Assembly (NCBI GenBank): GCA_938041955.1
Contig: CALISD010000070.1
Span: 1-41,621 of the forward strand
Length of the DNA: 41,621 nucleotides
Reading direction: 5' to 3'
Origin: an uncultured Granulosicoccaceae bacterium
Lineage (GTDB): Bacteria > Pseudomonadota > Gammaproteobacteria > Granulosicoccales > Granulosicoccaceae
A program made the position numbers and the translations under genes. Of this stretch, positions 1 through 8,987 are shown piece after piece; the first letter of the stretch is position 1; the number at the start of each line of letters is the position of its first letter. The notes under the pieces were generated by a model. The model saw only the letters and a program-made list of their open reading frames with translations, searched no databases and was not told the DNA's origin.

Positions 1-300
1 CTACAACGTAACAAGCAAGCACCAAGACGAAAACTGGTTGGTTTGCAATTTGAAGGTAACGAAGTCCCGGTTCATGGCGATGGTGTTTATGTAGATAAAA
101 GGCGAGTGGGTGTGGTTACCAGTGCCACTCGATCTCCCGCATTAGGCTGTGCAATCGCGATGGCTAGAGTCGCGACTGAATGGAGCAATACAGATGCGTT
201 ACTGGCGGTGGGTAAACTAGACGGTCATATGAAGCGATTGCATGCAAAAGTTTGTGAGATTCCTTTTATTGATAGTGCAAGGGCAAAACCCAGAGCATAG
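1..300 (+). CDS. Aminomethyltransferase (GcvT-like) family protein, C-terminal end only
   Basis: The frame is open from the first base, so the 5' end lies outside the window; about 99 C-terminal residues are visible. The sequence reads KLVGLQFEGNEVPVHGDGVY followed by a G-x-V-T-S-A-x-x-S-P-x-L-G-x-A-I-A pattern. This is the typical C-terminal beta-barrel of GcvT-type folate-dependent aminomethyltransferases and relatives such as dimethylglycine, sarcosine or DMSP demethylases. The folate-binding N-terminal domain is not visible, so the substrate cannot be assigned. The hydroxyproline enzyme 2.5 kb downstream is on the same strand, but a signalling gene lies between them, so an operon is doubtful. 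Confidence 0.75.
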   Translation, partial: LQRNKQAPRRKLVGLQFEGNEVPVHGDGVYVDKRRVGVVTSATRSPALGCAIAMARVATEWSNTDALLAVGKLDGHMKRLHAKVCEIPFIDSARAKPRA

Positions 301-523
301 GTCTTGTGTATGAGTTACACAATCTAAGTATTCAGTGTCAACTTTAAGTTGCCTGTGCATCTCCCATGAAAAACATTGTCAAGTTCAGCTCTAAAGTGAT
401 AGTTGACTCACAAAGATGATGGGTGAGAGTTTTATGTGCTGAGATAGGAGTCGAAAGAGTTTGGACAGGGCAGATACAAGTAGGAGCTTTTTAATGCCCT
501 GTAGTTGAACCGTATAGGGAGTT

Positions 524-2719
524 ATGGTTTTTTGCTACATATGGCTTGAAAAGCGATATGGCAATGTTATTACCACGATATGGAACCCTATGATTCGAAA
601 CCCATCTCCAGATTTTTCGCTGTTTGATCAGGCCCTTTTGAGTTGTTCAGATGGGCATTGCCTTTTCGATGATAATGGAAAGTTGCTTTCCTGGTCGTTC
701 AGCTTTGGTGACTTTTACCCGAAGCTGAAAGATCGCATAAAACCAGGATACGCGTACGTCGACTTTGTACGTGATCTTATTGAGTTTAATGCGCTGCAAA
801 ACATAAAGCCCGTGGATGATATCGATCTGTGGGTTTCTGAGCACTTGAGTTCGATTCACGAGCACAATCGCGAATATGTCCACCATCTTGATGATGGCAG
901 GTATATGCAAATCCAAAACACCAGGTTGTCAAACGGGTATTGGTTCTTTGCAGCGACTGATATTACTGTTTCTGTGCTGCAAAGAGAATCTGTTGAGGAC
1001 AGCAAAAGGAAATTTGAGAGCTTTGCAAAAATATCCTCTGACTGGTTTTGGGAGTTAGATAAAGACCTCCGGTATGTATACTTCTCAACGCATAATACAC
1101 CGCTAGGCGAGCTGGGTAAAAGAAAACTCATTGGTGTGTCCAGAATTGACCACGTCAATGAGAGTGCGCTGGATAATCCGCAGCGCCGGGAGCACAACGC
1201 GGCGCTTGCAGAAAGACGGGATGTCAATGTAGTGTTGACATGGAAGAGTGCCGATGATGTTGATAGTCACGTTCATGTGCAAATACTCGCTTCACCACAA
1301 TACGATAAGCGCGGTAGCTTTACCGGCTTTCTAGGCTGTGCAAAAAACGTCACTACCGAGTATGGCTTGAAAAAGCAGCTTCAGTTTCAAGCGGCACATG
1401 ATGAATTGACCGGACTCACTAATCGACGGGCATTTAGTAACTATCTAAACGCGAGCTTGAAAAGTAGATCTGCACACAGTGGCGCGCAAGACAATGTCGC
1501 TTTCTTACACCAAACACTGGTTTTTGTTGATCTGGACCAGTTCAAGATGATTAATGATAGTGCGGGTCATTTAGCTGGTGATCAGTTACTCGTGGAAGTA
1601 ACCGAGATATTTAAAAAAGTGTTTACAAACCCCGACGATATCATTGCGCGTCTGGGCGGTGATGAGTTTGCCATACTTAGCTCTGGTGATGAGGCTCGTG
1701 CAGTTACGCAGGCTGAAGAATTAATAAGCCATATTGGAGAATATCGTTTTCAATGGGATGAAAGAAAATTTTCCATTGGAGCCAGCGCCGGTATTGTAAT
1801 ACTGGATCATACCTCTTCAGATGAATCTGTTTTACTTTCGAAAGCCGATGCTGCATGTTATTCCGCAAAATTGGCCGGGCGTAATCAGGCATATGTTTAC
1901 TGTGCTCATAGTGCCTTTGAATCCAACCAGCATGATGAGATCGGGAAGCTTGAGCTTATCAATGAGGCGCTTTTGCATGATCGACTAAGCTTATACCTTC
2001 AGCCTATTGTGCCTACAAAAGACACCAGTGAAATAAAGAAGTTTGAAGTGTTACTAAGACTATGGGACGCCAATGGTGAGATGGTGCCTCCGGGTGTGGT
2101 GATTCCTGTGGCTGAAAAATATGATCGTATGCAGCATTTGGATCTGCGGGTGGTGGAGCATTCGATTATTGCGATTGGTAAGTTCCTTGAGGTGGGAGAA
2201 GCTGTGGCGCTCTCTGTGAATTTGTCTGGGAATACACTCAGCAACGAATCCAGCTTGAACCGTATTGCCAATTTGGTAGAGACGCATCGGGTTGAGCCAG
2301 GCACACTTTGCTTTGAAGTTACAGAAACTGCCGCCATAAAAAGTATTGAAAAAGCTTGTCGGTTTGTAGAGAGGCTTAAGCAATTGGGTTGTGAGTTTTC
2401 ACTTGATGATTTTGGAAGTGGTTTGTCTTCATTTTCTTATTTGCGATCGCTACAAGTGGATTATCTAAAAATTGATGGCTGCTTTGTTACCAACATTATT
2501 GAAGACAAGCCAAATAGAGCCATTGTGACTTCATTTAATACGTTAGCTCAGGAGCTTGGGATGAAGACGGTAGCGGAATACGTTGAGAATGACGACATTG
2601 CCAATTTACTGACCGAGCTAAATATCGACTACCTGCAAGGCTTTGGTATTGGTAAGCCAAAGTGCATGAACGAGTGGTTGGAATTGTACGCGAGCCAGCA
2701 ACGACTCACCGGTACCTGA
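524..2719 (+). CDS. PAS-PAS-GGDEF-EAL cyclic-di-GMP turnover protein
   Basis: 731 residues with no signal peptide or obvious membrane helix, so probably a cytosolic sensor. Two PAS-like regions lie at about residues 25-150 and 165-285 (the second contains SDWFWELDKDLRYVYFS). A diguanylate cyclase domain follows (about 290-455) with intact GGDEF at 378-382 and the upstream D-L-D-Q-F-K metal motif. A C-terminal EAL domain (about 475-725) has the E-V-L-L-R signature at 508-512, FEVTET, LDDFGSG, YLKIDG and YLQGFG, so the phosphodiesterase site looks complete. The RxxD inhibitory site expected before GGDEF reads N-P-D-D, so product inhibition of the cyclase is probably absent. The ATG at 524 follows an AGGGA ribosome site; an internal ATG at residue 23 is an alternative. 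The PAS ligand is unknown. Net activity (making or breaking c-di-GMP) cannot be decided from sequence. Confidence 0.93.
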   Translation: MVFCYIWLEKRYGNVITTIWNPMIRNPSPDFSLFDQALLSCSDGHCLFDDNGKLLSWSFSFGDFYPKLKDRIKPGYAYVDFVRDLIEFNALQNIKPVDDIDLWVSEHLSSIHEHNREYVHHLDDGRYMQIQNTRLSNGYWFFAATDITVSVLQRESVEDSKRKFESFAKISSDWFWELDKDLRYVYFSTHNTPLGELGKRKLIGVSRIDHVNESALDNPQRREHNAALAERRDVNVVLTWKSADDVDSHVHVQILASPQYDKRGSFTGFLGCAKNVTTEYGLKKQLQFQAAHDELTGLTNRRAFSNYLNASLKSRSAHSGAQDNVAFLHQTLVFVDLDQFKMINDSAGHLAGDQLLVEVTEIFKKVFTNPDDIIARLGGDEFAILSSGDEARAVTQAEELISHIGEYRFQWDERKFSIGASAGIVILDHTSSDESVLLSKADAACYSAKLAGRNQAYVYCAHSAFESNQHDEIGKLELINEALLHDRLSLYLQPIVPTKDTSEIKKFEVLLRLWDANGEMVPPGVVIPVAEKYDRMQHLDLRVVEHSIIAIGKFLEVGEAVALSVNLSGNTLSNESSLNRIANLVETHRVEPGTLCFEVTETAAIKSIEKACRFVERLKQLGCEFSLDDFGSGLSSFSYLRSLQVDYLKIDGCFVTNIIEDKPNRAIVTSFNTLAQELGMKTVAEYVENDDIANLLTELNIDYLQGFGIGKPKCMNEWLELYASQQRLTGT

Positions 2720-2860
2720 TATAGCCCATGGCGATCTGCCTCTGCGGTTCGGCTGTTAAAAGATTATCGTCGCACAGCACTAAAAGTATAGTGCGAAGGG
2801 ATCTTCCGTATCCCTGCGCAGCATGGCACTATTACATCGTTAATCGATGGAGTACTTGCC

Positions 2861-3901
2861 ATGAAAACATCCCGTATTATTCACACGGTAAGCTGCCATG
2901 CCGAAGGGGAGGTTGGAGATGTCATTGTCGGTGGTGTCAGCACCCCTCCGGGTAACACGTTGTGGGAGAAATCACGCTGGATTGCGGCAGATGAAAACCT
3001 ACGACGCTTCTTGCTTAATGAACCGCGTGGTGGCGTTTTCAGGCATGTGAACCTGCTGGTGCCCCCGGTAAACCAGGCTGCAGACGCTGCGTGGATCGTC
3101 ATGGAGCCAGAGGACACTCCGCCTATGTCTGGCTCAAATTCAATGTGCGTGGCCACTGTGCTTCTCGAGACCGGTATCCTTCCTATTCAAGAGCCTGAAA
3201 CTGTTCTTACCCTTGAAGCTCCGGGGGGATTGATACGAGTTGTCGCAAGCTGCAGTGATGGTGAAGTGGAATCGGTACGAGTGACCAACGTACCGAGTTT
3301 TGTTGCACAGCTTGATGCTACGCTCGAAGTAGCAGGCATAGGTACGCTCACTGTGGATACTGCCTATGGCGGTGATAGTTTTGTGATTGTGGATGCGTCT
3401 GTACTTGGTTTTGCAGTGACGCCTGATGAGGCCCGTGAGATTTCAGAGCTTGGTGTATCTATTGTCCGTGCTGCCAATGAACAGATTGGTTTTAGTCATC
3501 CGGAAAATCCGGATTGGACACACATTTCATTTTGTCAGATGGCACTTCCAGTCACGACGGCAGGTGGCATAAAGCAAGGTAGAAATGCCGTTACGATTAT
3601 GCCTGGCAAGATTGATCGATCACCTTGTGGAACCGGCTGTTCGGCGCGGTTGGCGGTACTTAGAGCGCGTGGAGAGATTGAAGTGGGTGAGCACTTTCAG
3701 GGGGTGTCTATAATTGATTCGACATTCGACTGTAAGGTAGAAAAAGATACATGCATTGGATCATTGCCTGCCATCATTCCAAGTGTATCGGGACGTGCTT
3801 ACATCACCGGCACACATCAGCATACCCTGAACCCATCAGACCCTTGGCCTGAGGGCTATCGGTTGAGTGATACCTGGCCGATGCCTGATCCTAAGTGTTA
3901 A
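2861..3901 (+). CDS. Proline racemase family: 4-hydroxyproline 2-epimerase or trans-3-hydroxy-L-proline dehydratase (Ser/Cys type)
   Basis: 346 residues, the usual length for the proline racemase superfamily. The first catalytic position, Cys in true racemases, is Ser90 in the motif MSGSNSMC. The second, Cys256, is kept in SPCGTGCSA. Family knowledge: Cys/Cys members racemise or epimerise, Thr/Cys members dehydrate trans-3-hydroxyproline, and Ser/Cys members have been reported with epimerase and/or dehydratase activity. A role in hydroxyproline use is therefore likely, while the exact reaction stays open. The ATG is preceded by a GATGGAG ribosome site. No hydroxyproline oxidase, Delta1-pyrroline reductase or transporter is adjacent, so pathway context does not settle the substrate. 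Confidence 0.88.
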   Translation: MKTSRIIHTVSCHAEGEVGDVIVGGVSTPPGNTLWEKSRWIAADENLRRFLLNEPRGGVFRHVNLLVPPVNQAADAAWIVMEPEDTPPMSGSNSMCVATVLLETGILPIQEPETVLTLEAPGGLIRVVASCSDGEVESVRVTNVPSFVAQLDATLEVAGIGTLTVDTAYGGDSFVIVDASVLGFAVTPDEAREISELGVSIVRAANEQIGFSHPENPDWTHISFCQMALPVTTAGGIKQGRNAVTIMPGKIDRSPCGTGCSARLAVLRARGEIEVGEHFQGVSIIDSTFDCKVEKDTCIGSLPAIIPSVSGRAYITGTHQHTLNPSDPWPEGYRLSDTWPMPDPKC

Positions 3902-3983
3902 TGGACTTTAGGTTGCAGAGAGTCAGAACTATTCCCGACACCAATCATTTAGTCATGGAAGGCGATGCTGAGCTTTTCTTTTT

Positions 3984-4799
3984 ATGAGAAATCCGATAAA
4001 GACTCACTGGCGAGGTCGTTACACACTTCTGCCTACCTTGCTTCTCACCGCTTTGGCATTGCGACTGTTAATGGGAGTTGTTCAGAAGACCATACCCACG
4101 GGTTCGATCAACCTGTGGGTGGTTTTTAGTGTTGGGATATTTCTATGGCAGATAGTCGGTAGTTCTCGCGCTACTGATCGTTTCTTAAAAGAGAGCGGAA
4201 ACATTGTTGCAGTATTCGCTGCCTACTTTGTTTTACTTGTGGTGGGCATTCTAACTGTTTTTCAGGTCGCTGATGCCATGGCATCTAAATACGAACCGGA
4301 ATCGTTTGTGACTACTTCACTTACCTTGCCGGTACAAAGGGATAAGCAATTGATCAGAGTCGATGGCAACCTCAATTGGGAGCTATTTTCGGCGTTTGAA
4401 GAGACACTGGAAATGTATCCGGATATTGAGGGTGTAGAGCTTTCGAGCGGTGGAGGCTATGTTTTTGTTGCTCGTGCGATGGCTTTAAAAATTCTTGAGC
4501 ACAAGCTGAACACGCACGTCGATACTCACTGTTACTCCGCTTGTACCATTGCATTTTTAGCTGGCCAGCGGCGAACGATGGCCAGCAACGCCAGGTTAGG
4601 TTTTCACCGGTACAAACTTGAGTCAACGCACCAGCCTGATCTGATTGATGTTTCTGAGGAGCTTGAAAAAGACAGGCTTTTTTTTGCCGAACGCGGGTTA
4701 TCTGATGCGTTCATTAAACAGGTATTCACAGCGGGTCACGCGGAACTGTGGAAACCGAACATGGTGTCTTTGATCAAGGGTGGTGTGTTGGTAGATTGA
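3984..4799 (+). CDS. Membrane protein with ClpP/crotonase-fold periplasmic protease-like domain
   Basis: 271 residues. Three hydrophobic segments (about 14-33, 43-61, 74-95) precede a soluble domain. That domain has the hallmarks of ClpP-like 'predicted periplasmic protein' families: SSGGG at 154-158, then CYSACTIAFLAGQRR with candidate nucleophile Ser185, then GFHRY with His208. These match the S-G-G, C-x-S-A-C and G-F-H pattern of these proteins, so a Ser-His peptidase is plausible. An odd number of helices would place the domain on the opposite face from the N terminus, probably the periplasm. No substrate or partner is suggested by the neighbours. The ATG at 3984 has a poor ribosome site but no better start lies before the first helix. 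Confidence 0.7.
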   Translation: MRNPIKTHWRGRYTLLPTLLLTALALRLLMGVVQKTIPTGSINLWVVFSVGIFLWQIVGSSRATDRFLKESGNIVAVFAAYFVLLVVGILTVFQVADAMASKYEPESFVTTSLTLPVQRDKQLIRVDGNLNWELFSAFEETLEMYPDIEGVELSSGGGYVFVARAMALKILEHKLNTHVDTHCYSACTIAFLAGQRRTMASNARLGFHRYKLESTHQPDLIDVSEELEKDRLFFAERGLSDAFIKQVFTAGHAELWKPNMVSLIKGGVLVD

Positions 4800-5085
4800 T
4801 TGGTTTCCATTCTGGTTCTATGGGTGTTTTTATGTGTACCGTTGTCTGTTTTTTTTTGAGGCTGCTTACTTCTGCTGGTCCGACAGATCAACAGCGTAAA
4901 TGCTGATCCTTGCTCACGCAGCGGGTTACCTGAGATCGATCGCGGCGGTTTTCTGCTACTAAGCCAGCTTCGTGCGGCTTACGGAGTATGAACAGGAACA
5001 CGCATCATCAGTTATAGATATAAAAGTAACCCGCCGCGACAGATACCCGTTCGTTTAACACATTAACAGCGTTATCGTTGAGCAC

Positions 5086-5103
5086 TTAGGATGCACATCC
5101 TAA
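5086..5103. promoter_or_regulatory. Perfect 18-base palindrome, candidate operator
   Basis: TTAGGATGCACATCCTAA reads the same on both strands except for the central CA. It lies about 80 bases upstream of the -35 box of the lipoprotein promoter, a position suited to an activator dimer. The binding protein is unknown and the role is inferred from symmetry and position only. Confidence 0.4.
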
Positions 5104-5181
5104 TGAATCTGACGATTCGGTTTTTTCGCTACTCCAAAACACATACCAGTTCAGTAATTGTTGCCTTTATATGAAAACTCC

Positions 5182-5210
5182 TTGACTTGACGTATCAATG
5201 GGAAAATAAT
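5182..5210 (+). promoter_or_regulatory. Sigma-70-type promoter for the lipoprotein gene
   Basis: TTGACT (5182-5187) and AATAAT (5205-5210) are separated by 17 bases, close to the consensus in both boxes and ideal in spacing. Transcription would start near 5217, giving a leader of about 70 bases before the ATG at 5290. Confidence 0.6.
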
Positions 5211-5289
5211 CCTACCATTGTTGCGTGTGATTGGATAATCCCTTTGCCGTGATTTGTCAGCCGTATTGGCTTTTATGCGAGGAGAGAAA

Positions 5290-6228
5290 ATGTTATCCGT
5301 CAAACACAATTCGAAAACACGTATTACCGGGATCGCTGTTGGTATCGCTTTGCTCAGCGGGTGTGGAGGGTCATCAGAAACTACTGATCTGGTGAATGCT
5401 CTGGCTGAGCCGCTAAATGATTTTATTGATATTCCGATTGTTCCAGTGGTGACCCCGGTTGAGCCTGCAGCGCCAACGACCCCGGTGGCAACAGGTCTAA
5501 TAAGCGGTGTGAGCAGTGGAGGAGAGATAGGGCAATATCGACTGGGCAGTCCACCCGCCAGCGTCGGGTCTTTGGTGCTTGATCCTCTCAACGATGGCAG
5601 CGATGTTTTTATTATTGCAGGTGGATCAACTGAGTTGAGTGTGGCATCAGCAGTGCCATTCACAGTTGTTTATGTATTGTCTGATAGCAACGGTTATTTT
5701 CAGTTGTCATTGTCTCAAGCGGTGCAGGCTGCAAGTGTTGTAGTCAGTTTCACTGCGGACACTCTTGCAGCAGGGCAGCGGCAGGTGGATGTAAGTGTTG
5801 GTGATGCAACAGGTAACGTCAGCGCCCTTCAATCGCTGGCAGTACAATCCGTTGAGGTCGGAACCGGTGAAGTACAGGTCAGTGTCAGTTGGGATAAACC
5901 GACTGATGTAGACCTCTGGCTTATCGAGCCAGACGGTGAAAAAATTTACTATGCTAATGAAAACTCCGATAACGGAGGTTCACTAGATTTAGACAGCAAT
6001 GCCGGGTGCGGTCTGGATAACGTAAACAATGAAAATATTACTTACGAGGGCGTGACTGCTCCCTCTGGTGAGTACGTTGTTATCGTCGATTATTACCTTG
6101 CCTGTGGTGTAAATACGCCGACTAACTATACGGTTACCATCCGAGCTGGTGGTCTGACTAATACTTATTCCGGGCAACTGACTAACGCGATAGATAATGT
6201 TGAGGTTGCGCGTTTCCAAATCAGGTAA
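5290..6228 (+). CDS. Lipoprotein with C-terminal YfaP-like (DUF2135) domain
   Basis: 312 residues. The start at 5290 is chosen because a strong GAGGAGAG ribosome site precedes it and it yields a clean lipoprotein signal: basic N region, hydrophobic core and lipobox LSGC with Cys25. A Pro/Thr/Val-rich linker (about 45-65) leads to an Ig-like or beta-sandwich region (about 70-190). The C-terminal part (about 195-295) contains VSVSWDKPTDVDLWLIEPDG, a glycine/asparagine-rich stretch, and SGEYVVIVDYY. These features resemble YfaP/DUF2135 domains, whose function is poorly known. Likely anchored in the outer membrane or exposed in the periplasm. It has its own promoter and is probably monocistronic; the oxidoreductase gene downstream is 139 bases away. 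Confidence 0.78.
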   Translation: MLSVKHNSKTRITGIAVGIALLSGCGGSSETTDLVNALAEPLNDFIDIPIVPVVTPVEPAAPTTPVATGLISGVSSGGEIGQYRLGSPPASVGSLVLDPLNDGSDVFIIAGGSTELSVASAVPFTVVYVLSDSNGYFQLSLSQAVQAASVVVSFTADTLAAGQRQVDVSVGDATGNVSALQSLAVQSVEVGTGEVQVSVSWDKPTDVDLWLIEPDGEKIYYANENSDNGGSLDLDSNAGCGLDNVNNENITYEGVTAPSGEYVVIVDYYLACGVNTPTNYTVTIRAGGLTNTYSGQLTNAIDNVEVARFQIR

Positions 6229-6367
6229 GCCGGGTTCGTTGTTCCCTATACATTGGCCTTGGGTCACAAGGTCAATGTGGTCAATTGTTGATAAGCTGCT
6301 TTTTCCTGTGTTGATGATTCCAATCTAGTCATTGAATAGATTGGTGACTTCTGTAGTCTGCCTCCCC

Positions 6368-7438
6368 ATGGTTACAATAATTGGCGCCGGCCTAAGCGGT
6401 TTGGCCACAGCATTTCGATTGCAGCAGGCAAAACTCCCGTTTACGATTCTGGAAGCCAGCGAGGTCGCCGGTGGTCGTGTACAGGCGGCGTTAGTGAGTG
6501 GGCAGGCGCACTCCGGCCATCAGGATCTTGGGCCAAGCTGGGTCTGGCCCTATGCTCAGCCAGTGGTTGAGGAGTGGCTCGAAGAACTTCAAATCAATAC
6601 GTTTGATCAATACGATCGTGGAGATGCGCTGGTTGACCGGTCGCCGGATACTAACGCTGTCGCTCAGTTTTTACCTGGCCAGAACGGCATTGCCAGAATA
6701 GAGGGAGGTGTGCATGCAGTTGTAAGCGCATTGCTCAAGCAACTGCCGGATATTTCGTATCGACACGAAGTCATCAGTTGCAGCTTTAATAAAAGCAATA
6801 TCGAAGTAGATGTGGTGGTGAATGGCGCATCCAAAATAGTCAGCTCTGACAAACTGGTTATCGCAATACCGCCACGTCTGACAGTTCCATTGATTTCAAG
6901 CACGCCAGAGCTGCGTACGGTTTCGGATATTCTGAGTCAAACACCGACCTGGATGGCGCCTCATGCAAAAGTGGTGATGTTCTATGATCACGCTTTTTGG
7001 CGTGAGCGAGGTTTGTCTGGCCGAGTTGCCAGTCAGGTTGGACCACTGGTAGAAATTCATGACCATTGTGGCCCGCAAGGATCACCGGCAGCATTATTCG
7101 GATTTTCCGGTGTACCAGCAGCACAGCGTGCTACTGCGGGGAGTGGATTCATCGATGCAGTGCAGCAGCAATTGCGTCGATGTTTTGGTGATGATGCTCC
7201 ACCACCTACGCAAATTATTATTAAGGACTGGGCGCTCGAGAAGTTCGTGAGTACTGAAGCAGACATCACTGGCTCCGGTGCGCATCCATCAGTTATCGAT
7301 GAAGCAGTGCGTGGTCAACATAGTAATAACCGTCTTTGGTTTGCTGCGTCTGAGACTTCGCCGTTTAGCCCGGGTTTAATAGAAGGTGCACTGGCCCGCG
7401 CTGACCAGGTCGCCGCGCAGATCATTGCCTCTTTTTAG
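6368..7438 (+). CDS. FAD-dependent amine oxidase-like flavoprotein
   Basis: 356 residues from the ATG at 6368. A TTG at 6332 would add 12 residues ahead of the Rossmann fold and is less likely. The N terminus is a dinucleotide-binding motif, VTIIGAGLSGLATAF with G6-A-G-L-S-G11 and an acidic ribose-binding Glu29, followed by GGRV. The DLGPSWVWP segment and the C-terminal LWFAASETSPFSPGLIEGA segment fit the second FAD contact and the substrate domain of the flavin amine oxidase family. The protein is shorter than classic monoamine oxidases (about 450) and has no signal peptide, so it is probably cytosolic. The substrate (amine, amino acid or a carotenoid-like compound) cannot be told. It converges with the M15-like gene 28 bases away. 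Confidence 0.82.
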   Translation: MVTIIGAGLSGLATAFRLQQAKLPFTILEASEVAGGRVQAALVSGQAHSGHQDLGPSWVWPYAQPVVEEWLEELQINTFDQYDRGDALVDRSPDTNAVAQFLPGQNGIARIEGGVHAVVSALLKQLPDISYRHEVISCSFNKSNIEVDVVVNGASKIVSSDKLVIAIPPRLTVPLISSTPELRTVSDILSQTPTWMAPHAKVVMFYDHAFWRERGLSGRVASQVGPLVEIHDHCGPQGSPAALFGFSGVPAAQRATAGSGFIDAVQQQLRRCFGDDAPPPTQIIIKDWALEKFVSTEADITGSGAHPSVIDEAVRGQHSNNRLWFAASETSPFSPGLIEGALARADQVAAQIIASF

Positions 7439-7466
7439 AGTGCGATTCTTCTCTAAGTGTTTGAGG

Positions 7467-8129
7467 CTACCATTGACGGAAGCCACCGGTATCAATGTGA
7501 AAACGCGTACTGGCATAGAGACCGAGGCCCAGATCATATTTGCGGCCGAAATTGTTCCATCGATTTTGCAGAATTCCATGTAGCTGTGATCGTTCGATCT
7601 GTGCTACCGGTCTGAGATCAAGCGCGGAAAACTTTAGATGCCGGCTTTTTCCAGCGCCACCGGCGAGTTGGTTGTAGTTCGGTGTTCGGAAGCCAGACAG
7701 CACTCTGACCGGGCCAATATATGGGATGAGATCGTACTTAAGAAACACCAGTGTGTTTACCATGTCACTCCAGTTTTCGCGCGGTGGGAGTGCGTATTTG
7801 GGTAGTGAATGGGACTTCCAGTCTGAGCCTTGTTGCAGCAGTTGCCACACCGGGACAATTCTTTGTACACCATGTGAGGCAAGAAAATAAACCAGCTCGT
7901 TGTAGTCCGAATGCGCATTGTTTTCATGTAAAAACTCAGCAAAATCGGCCGGGTAGTTAGATTGGTACGCTGCGTCGCCTCCCGGAGCTTCTGTTAATAT
8001 GCCGCAACTGGCCGCAAGCCAGCTGTGCAGCAGCACAAACAATACATAGATATTGCGTCTTGTGTAGCGCGCATTGATCAGGGATGGCCTGCACCCGCGG
8101 GCCTGGACGTCGATAGTAGGGATAAACAT
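7467..8129 (-). CDS. M15A/DUF882-type (MepK-like) peptidoglycan peptidase
   Basis: 220 residues. The C-terminal half carries the zinc-peptidase pattern: SRHLKFSALDLRP with His164 and Asp171, and RFHIDTGGFRQW with His211 and Asp213. This is the H...D...H-x-D arrangement of murein endopeptidases such as MepK (YcbK) and of M15A D-Ala-D-Ala peptidases. A hydrophobic stretch at about 27-41 ending in LAASC suggests an export signal, possibly a lipoprotein with Cys42, though the lipobox is weak and the N region is long. It would act on peptidoglycan crosslinks in the periplasm. It converges with the flavoprotein gene. Confidence 0.75.
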   Translation of the reverse strand: MFIPTIDVQARGCRPSLINARYTRRNIYVLFVLLHSWLAASCGILTEAPGGDAAYQSNYPADFAEFLHENNAHSDYNELVYFLASHGVQRIVPVWQLLQQGSDWKSHSLPKYALPPRENWSDMVNTLVFLKYDLIPYIGPVRVLSGFRTPNYNQLAGGAGKSRHLKFSALDLRPVAQIERSQLHGILQNRWNNFGRKYDLGLGLYASTRFHIDTGGFRQW

Positions 8130-8412
8130 TGATATTGCTAAGGCTATTTATGATTGTTTTTATGGTGTCGTTTACCGAGCAGTCTAAATGCTAAAGCTGA
8201 ACATAGTCTTACATTCAGATTAATTTTATTTAATCAATTTTAGTGTTTCATTGGCACGAAAAAAATTAATGCCGGGAGTGAATGTACAGTGATGTTGTTA
8301 AGGGCGGGGCTGATACGGGACTTGATCCACTCGCTCACATGCCAGGTTCTATGAATCGTAGCGACTCTGTTGTTCTTAGGAATCTAATGTGCAGGCAATG
8401 GAATGACAGGAA

Positions 8413-8979
8413 TTACCTGCCGGCGGATAGGATATAAACCAGTTTACCGAGCAGATTTTCTTCCGGTACGAAACCCCAGTATCGGCTGTCGTTTGAATTG
8501 TCTCTGTTGTCACCCAGCACAAAGTAGTTGTTCGCCGGTACTGTCACTGTGGGCATATTTCTATTTTGGCGTTTTTGATGCGTTACTTGATAGCTCACTC
8601 CGTTGAGCTCTTCACGAAGGTAGGTTACATCTTCCGTTTCAGATTCCTTTAATAGTGGTACGGCTACGTTATTAACAAACAAAGTTTTATTTTCAATTTT
8701 TATTGCGTCTCCTGGCAGGCCAACCACTCTTTTTATATACGGCAATCGAACGTTTCTTGGAAAATCAAAGACGATGACATCGCCACGTTCAACTTCAGCG
8801 TAGAGCTCTGTATTGTAGATATTTATGCCAAACAGATCGTAGTTGCCGTAGCCGAATTTAGAAACGAAAATATAGTCGCCTACTTTGAGGGTCGGGTACA
8901 TTGACGATGACGGAATTGAAAAAGGTTCCGCGACAAAGGTTCGTAACCCCAAGACTACGATTAAAAATAACACATCCAT
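8413..8979 (-). CDS. lepB: Short type I signal peptidase
   Basis: 188 residues, clearly shorter than the enterobacterial enzyme of about 324, with one N-terminal helix instead of two. It cleaves signal peptides on the outer face of the inner membrane. The Ser/Lys dyad is visible: Ser26 in IPSSSMYPTL and Lys83 in YIKRVVGLPGD. The later box VLGDNRDNSNDSRYWGFVP is also intact. The ATG is preceded by an AAGG ribosome site. It lies only 8 bases downstream of the exported sugar dehydrogenase gene on the same strand, so the two are almost certainly co-transcribed. lepA and rnc, the usual neighbours of a housekeeping lepB, are absent, so this may be a secondary signal peptidase. Confidence 0.9.
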   Translation of the reverse strand: MDVLFLIVVLGLRTFVAEPFSIPSSSMYPTLKVGDYIFVSKFGYGNYDLFGINIYNTELYAEVERGDVIVFDFPRNVRLPYIKRVVGLPGDAIKIENKTLFVNNVAVPLLKESETEDVTYLREELNGVSYQVTHQKRQNRNMPTVTVPANNYFVLGDNRDNSNDSRYWGFVPEENLLGKLVYILSAGR

Positions 8980-8987
8980 AGATTGCC

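Larger units (their letters stand above)
4800..5289. other. 490-base non-coding stretch before the YfaP-like lipoprotein gene
   Basis: No convincing gene. It contains a promoter near its right end and an 18-base palindrome (both listed separately). It also contains a 9-base inverted pair, TCGCGGCGG at 4940-4948 with its complement at 5031-5039. The right arm is continuous with GTAACCC (5026-5032), which is also complementary to GGGTTAC at 4922-4928, so two mutually exclusive pairings are possible. Whether this is a structured RNA or chance is not known. Confidence 0.5.

Noticed and set aside
2770..2800. GCACTA/TAGTGC stem between the GGDEF-EAL gene and the hydroxyproline gene
   Set aside because: Only six base pairs and no T-run; too weak to call a terminator or riboswitch.
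2728..2955. 75-codon plus-strand frame before and into the hydroxyproline enzyme gene
   Set aside because: Overlaps the well-supported gene start out of frame and has no similarity to a known protein.
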